This document shows positions 1-4,906 of a DNA stretch of 6,327 nucleotides, piece by piece (the first letter of the stretch is position 1; every line of letters begins with the position of its first letter). Made by a program: the position numbers and the translations under genes. The notes below the pieces were generated by a model. That model searched no databases. It worked only from the letters and a program-made list of their open reading frames with translations, and was not told where the DNA came from. This DNA is from Bacilli bacterium (GTDB lineage Bacteria; Bacillota_I; Bacilli_A; RF39; UBA660), in the NCBI GenBank assembly GCA_022801735.1, contig JAAWSW010000068.1, positions 1-6,327 of the forward strand. Direction: 5' to 3'.

Positions 1-37
1 ATAGCACATTTGTCGAGAATGTGAAACTCGCATATTC

Positions 38-66
38 ATTATATAACATTTTTACGAAAAAGAAAA
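38..66 (-). promoter_or_regulatory. Possible leftward promoter at the window edge
   Basis: A perfect TATAAT lies on the minus strand at 43-38. The -35 region 17 bases upstream (66-61, TTTTCT) is poor, so the call rests on the -10 box. The expected transcript would begin near 31 and leave the window. Its first bases could fold (CACATT with AATGTG, positions 6-24), as in the small-RNA units further right. It may instead be chance in AT-rich DNA. Confidence 0.3.
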
Positions 67-121
67 GACCATTGACTTTGTCAACAGTCTGAAAAAAATG
101 CACAAAAAGTGCATTTTTTTT
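66..121. terminator. Tandem hairpins with a bidirectional intrinsic terminator
   Basis: The first hairpin is AGAC/GTCT (66-69 with 87-90) outside TTGAC/GTCAA (72-76 with 80-84). The second is a 12-bp perfect inverted repeat, AAAAAAATGCAC at 92-103 with its complement at 109-120/121 around a five-A loop. The A-run on one side and T-run on the other give a U-tract in either direction, so it can terminate a rightward gene ending before the window and also shield the pseudogene region from leftward reading. Confidence 0.75.
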
Positions 122-138
122 ATTTTCTATGCAGGAAT

Positions 139-166
139 TTGATAGGTGAGTGCAGTACCATACAAA
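139..166 (+). promoter_or_regulatory. Candidate promoter of the DUF1016 remnant
   Basis: TTGATA (139-144) is followed after 16 bases by TACAAA (161-166), giving 5/6 and 4/6 matches to the sigma-A consensus. It lies just after the terminator at 92-121 and about 40 bases before the remnant's start. The -10 box is weak, so activity is uncertain. Confidence 0.3.
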
Positions 167-203
167 TAAGGGGTAATGATTTTTTTAGAAAAGGAGTTAT
201 AGA

Positions 204-402
204 TTGAATTACTACAATGAAATAAAAGTTACATTAGTTAAAAATGAAATATATAAAAAGGCGAAAGACTATTCAAAAAATAAAAGTGATTTAAATAGTT
301 ATTCTGAAGTAGGAAGATTAATAGTAAATGCTTAGGGAGGAGAGTGAAAATAAACTTATTAAAGAGTATTTTGAAAAGTTAAACAAAGAATTCGGAAAAT
401 GA
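204..402 (+). pseudogene. Decayed N-terminal remnant of a DUF1016 (YhcG-like, PDDEXK nuclease) gene
   Basis: A good ribosome binding site (AAGGAG, 191-196) precedes a TTG start at 204. The first 43 codons read MNYYNEIK...NEIYKKAKDYSKNK...YSEVGRLIVNA, which I recognise as the start of the DUF1016 N-terminal domain. The frame then hits TAG at 333, where the family has the Gln of an AQGGE motif. After GGE the homology moves to the +1 frame (346-399, NKLIKEYFEKLNKEFGK), with the usual RAKYGD-like residues missing. It ends at TGA (400-402), where relatives have Gly in GKGY. So there are at least two nonsense changes and one indel, and the C-terminal nuclease domain is absent. Intact family members run to roughly 350 residues and are linked to phage defence and restriction loci. 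The family call is from memory of the motif pattern. No function is expected. Confidence 0.7.
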
Positions 403-486
403 TATTTACTACAACATATGAACTTTGTTATCAGTGACAAGTATATGCCTAATTTTTCTTTTGTATATATATAAAACATATTTTCG

Positions 487-495
487 TGTTATAAT
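487..495 (+). promoter_or_regulatory. Extended -10 promoter candidate upstream of recG
   Basis: TGTTATAAT (TG at 487-488, TATAAT at 490-495) is a perfect extended -10 element. No good -35 lies at the usual distance; TTGTAT at 461-466 is too far away. A transcript starting near 502 would read across the leftward small RNA on the opposite strand and reach recG after a leader of about 175 bases. A second plus-strand TATAAT at 609-614 lacks both a -35 and a TG, so it is a weaker alternative for recG. Confidence 0.4.
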
Positions 496-503
496 TTAGA
501 TAA

Positions 504-603
504 CAAAAAAGGACAGGAACCCCCTGGGACCTGTCCAAATAAAAGAATAAAAAGGGGCTGGCTAGTTTACACTAGCGCCAATCCAATATAAATTGAATTG
601 GTG
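504..603 (-). ncRNA. Predicted structured small RNA, leftward, upstream of recG
   Basis: This is a complete transcription unit on the minus strand of about 100 nt. The expected start is near 603, seven bases after a strong promoter, and the end is in a T-run at 510-505. Three hairpins can be drawn. Stem 1 pairs 578-587 with 592-601; it is 10 bp with one position (583/596) that is G-U in the leftward RNA but C-A on the plus strand. Stem 2 pairs 561-566 with 571-576; it is a perfect 6 bp with a GUAA (GNRA) loop in the leftward RNA. Stem 3 is the terminator at 511-536. A pyrimidine-rich single-stranded stretch (about 538-557) lies between stems 2 and 3. No reading frame with a ribosome binding site is present. 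I do not recognise a known RNA family. It is antisense to any recG leader started near 490. Its target is unknown. Confidence 0.6.
505..536 (-). terminator. Intrinsic terminator of the leftward small RNA
   Basis: GGACAGG and CCTGTCC (511-517 and 530-536) form a perfect 7-bp stem, with further CCC/GGG pairing possible in the loop. On the minus strand it is followed by six T (510-505). On the plus strand the hairpin is followed by AAATAAAAG with no T-run, so it acts only leftward. Confidence 0.75.
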
Positions 604-609
604 ATACAT

Positions 610-637
610 ATAATACCACAAATATTTTATATGTCAA
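610..637 (-). promoter_or_regulatory. Strong leftward promoter for the small RNA at 504-603
   Basis: On the minus strand, perfect TTGACA (637-632) is followed by a 16-base spacer and TATTAT (615-610). A TG sits one base upstream of the -10, giving an extended -10. The predicted start near 603 falls two bases before the first stem of the RNA, so promoter and structure agree. The -10 overlaps a plus-strand TATAAT (609-614). Confidence 0.7.
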
Positions 638-677
638 TATAAAAATTAAATTTTTTTGGAAAAAGGTGAAACTTATT

Positions 678-2660
678 ATGGAATTAAATGAAATTAAGGG
701 AATTGGGATTAATACAATAAAGGATTTAAATAATCTAGGTATAAATAATGTTTTAGATTTAGTTACATATTTTCCTTTTAGATATGAAGTTTTAGAGAAG
801 ACAGACATGAATTCTGTTTGTGATGGTGATAGGGTAATTATTGATGGTATTTGTGAAAATACACCTAATGTTTATTATATTTCTCGAAAGTTAAATAAAA
901 TGTCTTTTAGAATTAATACTGGTGATAGTGTTAAAAAGGTGGTTATTTTTAATAGAGCCTTTCTTAAAAACAATTTAGTTCCAGGTAAAGAAATTATAGT
1001 TATTGGTAAATACGATATTAAGCATAATGAAATTAGTGCGAGTGATGTTAAGTTTGGATTATTGAAAGGTACAACTATTGATCCAGTTTATCATTCTTCT
1101 TATAAAATAAATAGCAAGAAATTTCATAAAATTATTAATATGGCTTTGGGAAAAGAACCCGTTTTTGATTATGTGCCGTCAGTATTAAATGAAAAGTACA
1201 AATTTATGGATAAAGGTAGGGCTGTTAGTATAGTTCATAATCCTACTAGTAAGCATTTACTTGATGAGGCTTTAAAAAAACTTAAATATGAGGAATTATT
1301 TTTGTTTATGCTTAAAATGAATTATTTAAAGAATAATAATAATAGTACAAATGGTTTAAAGCGAGATGTAGACTTTGAAGAAGTTGATAAATTTATTTCT
1401 ACATTACCTTTTGAATTAACTGAGGATCAATTAAAAAGTGTTAAGGATATTTATAATGATTTAGTGAGTCCTAAACGTATGAACAGATTACTTCAAGGTG
1501 ATGTTGGTAGTGGAAAAACCATAGTTTCTTTTATCAGTTTATATATTAATTGTTTGGCTGGTTATCAAGGGGCATTAATGGCACCAACAGAGATACTGGC
1601 TTTACAACATTATAATAATATTAAAAATTTATTTCCTAATCTTAAGGTTGCTTTGTTAACTGGTAAGTTGAAAATTAAAGAGAGAAGAGAAATACTTTGT
1701 GACATTAGAGAAGGAAATATTGATATAGTAATTGGTACTCATGCTTTAATTAGTGATGATGTTATTTATAAGAATTTAGGTTTAGTTATTACAGATGAAC
1801 AACATCGTTTTGGGGTAAATCAACGTAGTAATTTGAAAAATAAAGGGATTACGCCTGATATTTTATATATGAGCGCGACACCAATTCCTAGAACTTATGC
1901 TTTAACTTTATATGGTGATATGGATATTTCAAGTATTAAAACAATGCCTAGTGGTAGAAAGCCAGTTAAAACTATTTTAAAATCTAATGCTGAAATTAAA
2001 GAAGTTTTATATATGATGCTTGATGAACTTAGAAAGGGGCATCAAATTTATGTTGTTGCACCTTTAGTTGAAGAGAGCGAAAATATGGATATGGAAAATG
2101 TTTATGAACTTGAAGAGAAAATGAATAAGGCTTTTGGCAAGGTTGCTAAAATAGGTGTACTTCATGGTAAAATGAAGGCTGATGAAAAAGATGACATTAT
2201 GGATAAGTTTAAAAAATGTGAAATACATATTTTAATTAGTACAACAGTTATAGAAGTTGGGGTGGATGTTGCCAATGCGACAATGATGGTTATTTTTGAT
2301 AGTTATCGTTTTGGGCTATCTGCACTTCATCAATTGCGTGGTAGGGTAGGACGAAATGAATTGGATTCTTATTGTATTTTAATAAGTGATAAAGAAACTC
2401 AAAGATTAAATGTGCTTACTAATACTAATGATGGTTTTAAGGTTAGTGAGGAGGATTTTTTATTACGTGGTAGTGGCGATTTGTTTGGACTTAGGCAAAG
2501 TGGTGATATGAGTTTTAAACTTGCAGATATTAAAAGAGATTATAATTTGCTGTTACAGGTTAAAGAGGATAGTAATAATTTTTTAAATAGTAATGATTAT
2601 GTTAGTGATAAAAATCAACACATTAGAATTTTGTTAGAAAATTCTACAAATTTAGATTAA
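678..2660 (+). CDS. recG: ATP-dependent DNA helicase RecG
   Basis: RecG is a superfamily 2 DNA translocase. It binds branched DNA, regresses stalled replication forks and drives Holliday-junction branch migration in recombination repair. The N-terminal part (residues 1-230) begins with the helix-hairpin-helix-like pattern LNEIKGIGINTIKDL and carries the OB-fold wedge region. The helicase motifs are intact: motif I GDVGSGKT (274-281), motif II DEQH (373-376), motif III SATPIPRT (399-406) and motif VI QLRGRVGR (552-559). The C-terminal pattern LLRGSGDLFGLRQSG is the RecG-specific region after the helicase core. At 660 residues it is slightly shorter than the usual 680-690 but complete. I chose ATG 678 because AGGTG at 664-668 is correctly spaced for it; an in-frame GTG at 666 overlaps that site and would add MKLI. 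The usual Bacillota neighbours (DAK-type kinase, fapR) are absent here. There is no terminator before 2686, so readthrough would stop at 2789-2815. Confidence 0.97.
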   Translation: MELNEIKGIGINTIKDLNNLGINNVLDLVTYFPFRYEVLEKTDMNSVCDGDRVIIDGICENTPNVYYISRKLNKMSFRINTGDSVKKVVIFNRAFLKNNLVPGKEIIVIGKYDIKHNEISASDVKFGLLKGTTIDPVYHSSYKINSKKFHKIINMALGKEPVFDYVPSVLNEKYKFMDKGRAVSIVHNPTSKHLLDEALKKLKYEELFLFMLKMNYLKNNNNSTNGLKRDVDFEEVDKFISTLPFELTEDQLKSVKDIYNDLVSPKRMNRLLQGDVGSGKTIVSFISLYINCLAGYQGALMAPTEILALQHYNNIKNLFPNLKVALLTGKLKIKERREILCDIREGNIDIVIGTHALISDDVIYKNLGLVITDEQHRFGVNQRSNLKNKGITPDILYMSATPIPRTYALTLYGDMDISSIKTMPSGRKPVKTILKSNAEIKEVLYMMLDELRKGHQIYVVAPLVEESENMDMENVYELEEKMNKAFGKVAKIGVLHGKMKADEKDDIMDKFKKCEIHILISTTVIEVGVDVANATMMVIFDSYRFGLSALHQLRGRVGRNELDSYCILISDKETQRLNVLTNTNDGFKVSEEDFLLRGSGDLFGLRQSGDMSFKLADIKRDYNLLLQVKEDSNNFLNSNDYVSDKNQHIRILLENSTNLD

Positions 2661-2685
2661 TTTTTTATAAAATTTAATTAACTTA

Positions 2686-2714
2686 TTGACAATTTATGGT
2701 TATTAATTTATACT
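2686..2714 (+). promoter_or_regulatory. Strong promoter for the rightward small RNA
   Basis: TTGACA (2686-2691), a 17-base spacer and TATACT (2709-2714) lie 26 bases after the recG stop. The expected start is near 2721, immediately before the first hairpin of the RNA. No reading frame with a ribosome binding site follows before the terminator at 2789-2815. Confidence 0.75.
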
Positions 2715-2720
2715 TGTTTA

Positions 2721-2815
2721 TAGCATAGATAATATCTATGCTGGGATGTTTACGGGTTAATGTGAACATTCTAACCAAACCCCCCTGAAGGAGCCACTAG
2801 AGCTCCTCTTTTTTT
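2721..2815 (+). ncRNA. Predicted structured small RNA between recG and the DUF3800 gene
   Basis: A near-consensus promoter and an intrinsic terminator bracket about 95 nt with no plausible ORF. Hairpin 1 is a perfect 7-bp stem (GCATAGA 2723-2729 with TCTATGC 2735-2741). The middle can fold in two exclusive ways. One pairs 2745-2753 with 2762-2770 (9 bp, including two G-U pairs). The other pairs 2755-2762 with 2767-2776 around a UGAA loop, with a two-base bulge. A C-rich single-stranded stretch (2780-2785) then precedes the terminator hairpin; such C-runs are a common way for Gram-positive sRNAs to bind Shine-Dalgarno sequences. I do not recognise a known family. It could be a trans-acting sRNA or a 5' regulatory leader, but the DUF3800 gene has its own promoter after the terminator, which favours an independent RNA. 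Confidence 0.6.
2789..2815 (+). terminator. Intrinsic terminator of the rightward small RNA
   Basis: AGGAGC (2789-2794) pairs with GCTCCT (2802-2807) across a seven-base loop, followed by CTTTTTTT (2808-2815). It ends the small RNA and is also the first terminator downstream of recG. Confidence 0.85.
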
Positions 2816-2829
2816 GCAGTTTTAAACAA

Positions 2830-2858
2830 TTGACATTGCCACGAACAAATGTTATACT
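2830..2858 (+). promoter_or_regulatory. Strong promoter of the DUF3800 gene
   Basis: TTGACA (2830-2835), a 17-base spacer and TATACT (2853-2858) use the same hexamers and spacing as the small-RNA promoter 144 bases upstream, with an added TG (extended -10) at 2850-2851 by eye. The expected start is near 2865, leaving an AT-rich leader of about 50 to 100 bases depending on the start codon. Confidence 0.7.
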
Positions 2859-2962
2859 TTTTTTATGGAAGTAGTATGATATATATATAATTGATTTTGT
2901 AATTTATTTAATTCTTGAGTAATAAAAAAGTGTCTAATATATTTGGAGGGTGGTTTGGTGAA

Positions 2963-3808
2963 ATGTCAAAGTGGTACGATAGACCTACAAAAATTTTAAA
3001 AATGGGTAAAGATATTGATTATGTAATGTGTATAGACGAAAATGGTAGTAGTAACAATTTAACATATGTTTTGAAACAAATATCAAATGATAGAGAAGTT
3101 TCTGAAGATGATAAATATTTCACCATTACTGGATGCATTTTCACAAAAGAGCAATATATGAATTCTAAAAAAATAATAAAATCTTTGAAAAATAAATATT
3201 GGGAAAATGGTGTTTTTTATGACAGAAAAATGAAGAAAGATAAAGCCGTATGTTTTCATTCTAGGGAAATAAGAAAGCATGATAATTGTTTTAATGATAA
3301 AATAATTAATTATGAGGAGTTTATGATTGAACTTACGGACGTAATGAAAAAGATAGAATGTAAAATTATTTCTATTAGTATTAATCTGTATGAATATTTA
3401 AAGAAAGGTTATACACATAATGTTTATAATGTGGCATTTGATTTTTTATTAGAAAGATATATTTATGCTACTAGAAATAATAAAAAGGGTATAATAATGC
3501 TTGAAGCAAGGGGAAAAGATGAAGATAAAGAATTATTAGAACATATTAGTAAAGTAATTAATAAAACTGGTACTAAAAAAATTAGTTCAAAAGAATTATT
3601 TTCTAAAATAGATGGTGTATATTTTAATCCTAAATGGAATGAAGAATATAGTTCTACTTATGTTGGACTTGAAATAACTGATTTATTTTCCTATCCAATA
3701 CACAAATATGTTAAAAGAAATACAAAGGATAAGGCATTTTTGACTTTTGAAACAAAAATAGAAGGATATCCTAATTATAAAAATAAAGGAATAAAAATAT
3801 TCCCTTAA
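2963..3808 (+). CDS. DUF3800 family protein
   Basis: This is a cytoplasmic protein of a widespread, poorly characterised family thought to have an RNase H-like fold. Visible family marks, numbered from ATG 2963, are the N-terminal strand with YVMCIDENGS (Asp25, Glu26; relatives usually have IDESG), the CFHSREIRK segment after a basic insert, LEARGKDED (Glu181), and the C-terminal GLEITDLFSYPIHKYV (Asp240), which matches the usual GLQLADL-type ending. These acidic residues are the presumed metal-binding set; the activity is unproven. There is no signal peptide or membrane segment. The frame is open from a TTG at 2915 (adding 16 residues with GGWFGE), but that codon has no ribosome binding site. 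ATG 2963 has GGAGG at 2945-2949, 13 bases away, which is a little long. Both starts are possible. The gene is a single-gene unit with its own promoter, and relatives are often found in mobile or defence islands. Confidence 0.85.
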   Translation: MSKWYDRPTKILKMGKDIDYVMCIDENGSSNNLTYVLKQISNDREVSEDDKYFTITGCIFTKEQYMNSKKIIKSLKNKYWENGVFYDRKMKKDKAVCFHSREIRKHDNCFNDKIINYEEFMIELTDVMKKIECKIISISINLYEYLKKGYTHNVYNVAFDFLLERYIYATRNNKKGIIMLEARGKDEDKELLEHISKVINKTGTKKISSKELFSKIDGVYFNPKWNEEYSSTYVGLEITDLFSYPIHKYVKRNTKDKAFLTFETKIEGYPNYKNKGIKIFP

Positions 3809-3810
3809 AT

Positions 3811-3840
3811 AAAAAATAAGAACTGGTTAGCCAGTTCTTA
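3811..3840 (-). terminator. Intrinsic terminator of the second leftward small RNA
   Basis: A perfect 10-bp inverted repeat (3817-3826 with 3831-3840, TTAG loop on the plus strand) is followed on the minus strand by six T (3816-3811). The plus strand has no T-run after it, so although it sits three bases beyond the hairpin-proximal end of the DUF3800 gene, it terminates only leftward transcripts. Confidence 0.75.
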
Positions 3841-3887
3841 CCGTCCGCGATACCACGAACCCCAAGCAAACTTAATTGCTTTTGACA
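3811..3887 (-). ncRNA. Predicted structured small RNA between the DUF3800 gene and the DUF6414-like operon
   Basis: A strong minus-strand promoter places the start near 3886, and an intrinsic terminator ends it near 3811, giving about 76 nt. Three hairpins fill it. Stem A pairs 3864-3869 with 3876-3881 (perfect, 6 bp). Stem B pairs 3843-3849 with 3854-3860 (7 bp); its positions 3845/3858 and 3848/3855 are G-U in the leftward RNA but C-A mismatches on the plus strand. Stem C is the terminator. The strand-specific wobble pairs favour a functional leftward RNA. An ATG frame of 16 codons (3888-3838) exists, but it would start at or before the transcript's first base with no ribosome binding site. 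Family and target are unknown. The layout (hairpin, hairpin, terminator) resembles the RNA at 504-603, without clear sequence similarity. Confidence 0.6.
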
Positions 3888-3892
3888 TAATT

Positions 3893-3921
3893 AATATAAC
3901 AAATAAATTAATATTTGTCAA
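3893..3921 (-). promoter_or_regulatory. Strong leftward promoter for the small RNA at 3811-3887
   Basis: On the minus strand, perfect TTGACA (3921-3916), a 17-base spacer and TATATT (3898-3893) form a near-consensus promoter. The -35 overlaps a plus-strand -35 candidate (3915-3920), so polymerase probably cannot occupy both. Confidence 0.7.
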
Positions 3922-3944
3922 TAACTAGTCATTACTAGTATATA
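3915..3944 (+). promoter_or_regulatory. Candidate promoter of the DUF6414-like/AAA+ operon
   Basis: TTGTCA (3915-3920) and TATATA (3939-3944) are separated by 18 bases, giving a start near 3951 and a short leader to the ATG at 3980. An alternative is TTGACA at 3882-3887 with TAAATT at 3904-3909. The two cannot be ranked firmly in this AT-rich spacer. Confidence 0.4.
3924..3939. repeat. Paired ACTAGT palindromes, possible operator
   Basis: Two copies of the 6-bp palindrome ACTAGT (3924-3929 and 3934-3939) lie exactly 10 bp apart, centre to centre, one helical turn, between the -35 and -10 candidates of the rightward promoter. This position suits a dimeric repressor. No regulator gene is visible in the window, and chance is possible. 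Confidence 0.35.
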
Positions 3945-3979
3945 TAAAATTATTAAAGATATGCAACGAGGAGGTATAA

Positions 3980-4906
3980 ATGAGTAAAAATAATGATAAT
4001 AAAAAAGAGTACGAAAGTTTTAATCTATACTACATGAATTTAAATAAAGTATATGAAATATCTATGATGATTAATAATGTTGTTGTCTCATCTTATGAAA
4101 AAGAAACAGGTAATGTTACAACTAAAAAGAAATATAAAAAGTCTTCGTTAGAAGGAAAAATAGATTCTGAATATTTAGCAAGTATTAAATCAATTTTAGA
4201 AACAGGAAGCTCAAAAGAAAAGACATCTTCCTCGAAAGTAGTTGAAAAATTAGATGTAAAAACAACAAAATCTATTTTATTAAAAATGATAAAAAATAAA
4301 GCCAGTGTGGTAAATAACTTAGATGAATGTAAGGAGGGAGAATTAGTATTACTAAAAAATGTTAAATTATCAATTTTAGACAAGAGGAATTTAAGACAAA
4401 TGTTAATTTTGAAAAGAGATGCTTTGAAAGGAATACAAGTAGAAGGAATAGAAATAAATAACATAATAAGCTCTATGATTAAAGACTACTCATATATTTT
4501 ATCTGGGATTACGAGAAAAGAAAAAGGAAATCAACAATTTGTTATAAAAATTCCATTTGAAATAGAAAATGAGTTTGAAAACAATTACAATGTAGATGAT
4601 ATAATATTAGGGAATGTTTCAGTTATTGGTATATATAAAAATAAAAATAAAATTGAGGATATAGCAAATAATACTCTAAATTATTTTTCAAATAATGATT
4701 TTACTACACAAAATAATAATCAAAGTAAATTTACAAAAAGTAGCAAACAGGAAATATCAACTAACAATGATTTTGACGGTATTAAAGATGCACATTATAT
4801 AGATGTCATTGGTATTATACAGGAAATAAAATTTAAGGATTGTATAAAATTGAATTTTTGGGATAAAATAAAACAAATCTTTTGGGGGAAATACGATGAG
4901 AAATAA
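3980..4906 (+). CDS. DUF6414-like protein, first gene of a two-gene operon
   Basis: This 308-residue protein has no signal peptide or clear membrane span, so it is probably cytoplasmic. The family call rests on the pattern. The N-terminus is YYMNLNKVYEISMMINN (17-33), followed by a charged Ser/Lys-rich linker (45-90). A core follows with VKTTKSILLKMI (93-104), EGELVLLKNVKLSILDKRNLRQ (split at 119-140) and SSMIKDYSYILSG (164-176). A beta-rich stretch, FVIKIPFE...DDIILGNVSVIGIY (187-219), comes next. An Asn/Ser-rich low-complexity region (225-265) precedes a short Trp-containing tail (291-305). The function is unknown. The start is well supported by GAGGAGG (3968-3974) five bases before the ATG. 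The end overlaps the next gene by 11 bases in another frame, which points to translational coupling and joint function. ATA codons are visibly commoner here than in recG. DUF6414 membership is a recollection of the family pattern; otherwise it is a hypothetical protein. Confidence 0.85.
   Translation: MSKNNDNKKEYESFNLYYMNLNKVYEISMMINNVVVSSYEKETGNVTTKKKYKKSSLEGKIDSEYLASIKSILETGSSKEKTSSSKVVEKLDVKTTKSILLKMIKNKASVVNNLDECKEGELVLLKNVKLSILDKRNLRQMLILKRDALKGIQVEGIEINNIISSMIKDYSYILSGITRKEKGNQQFVIKIPFEIENEFENNYNVDDIILGNVSVIGIYKNKNKIEDIANNTLNYFSNNDFTTQNNNQSKFTKSSKQEISTNNDFDGIKDAHYIDVIGIIQEIKFKDCIKLNFWDKIKQIFWGKYDEK

Noticed and set aside
572..808. Leftward frame of 78 codons overlapping the start of recG
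   Set aside because: It is antisense to recG's conserved N-terminus, has no ribosome binding site or recognisable protein features, and its hydrophobic Phe/Ile-rich translation is typical of a shadow of AT-rich coding DNA.
2745..2776. H-type pseudoknot in the rightward small RNA (loop GGTTA 2755-2759 with TAACC 2772-2776)
   Set aside because: Only one base would have to cross a 9-bp stem, which is sterically implausible; the two pairings are better read as alternative hairpins.
3083..3280. Leftward frame of 65 codons inside the DUF3800 gene
   Set aside because: It is antisense to conserved DUF3800 sequence, without promoter or ribosome binding site.
2721..3808. Type III toxin-antitoxin locus (RNA antitoxin, terminator, toxin gene)
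   Set aside because: The RNA has no tandem repeats, the downstream gene has its own promoter, and DUF3800 does not resemble ToxN-like toxins.
3838..3888. Leftward 16-codon frame (MSKAIKFAWGSWYRGR) inside the small RNA at 3811-3887
   Set aside because: The ATG coincides with the predicted transcript start, there is no ribosome binding site, and strand-specific wobble stems explain the same bases better. A leaderless microprotein is not excluded.
4093..4464. Leftward frame of 123 codons inside the DUF6414-like gene
   Set aside because: It is the antisense shadow of a well-supported gene with its own strong ribosome binding site; its Ser/Phe/Leu-rich composition mirrors Lys/Glu-rich coding sequence.
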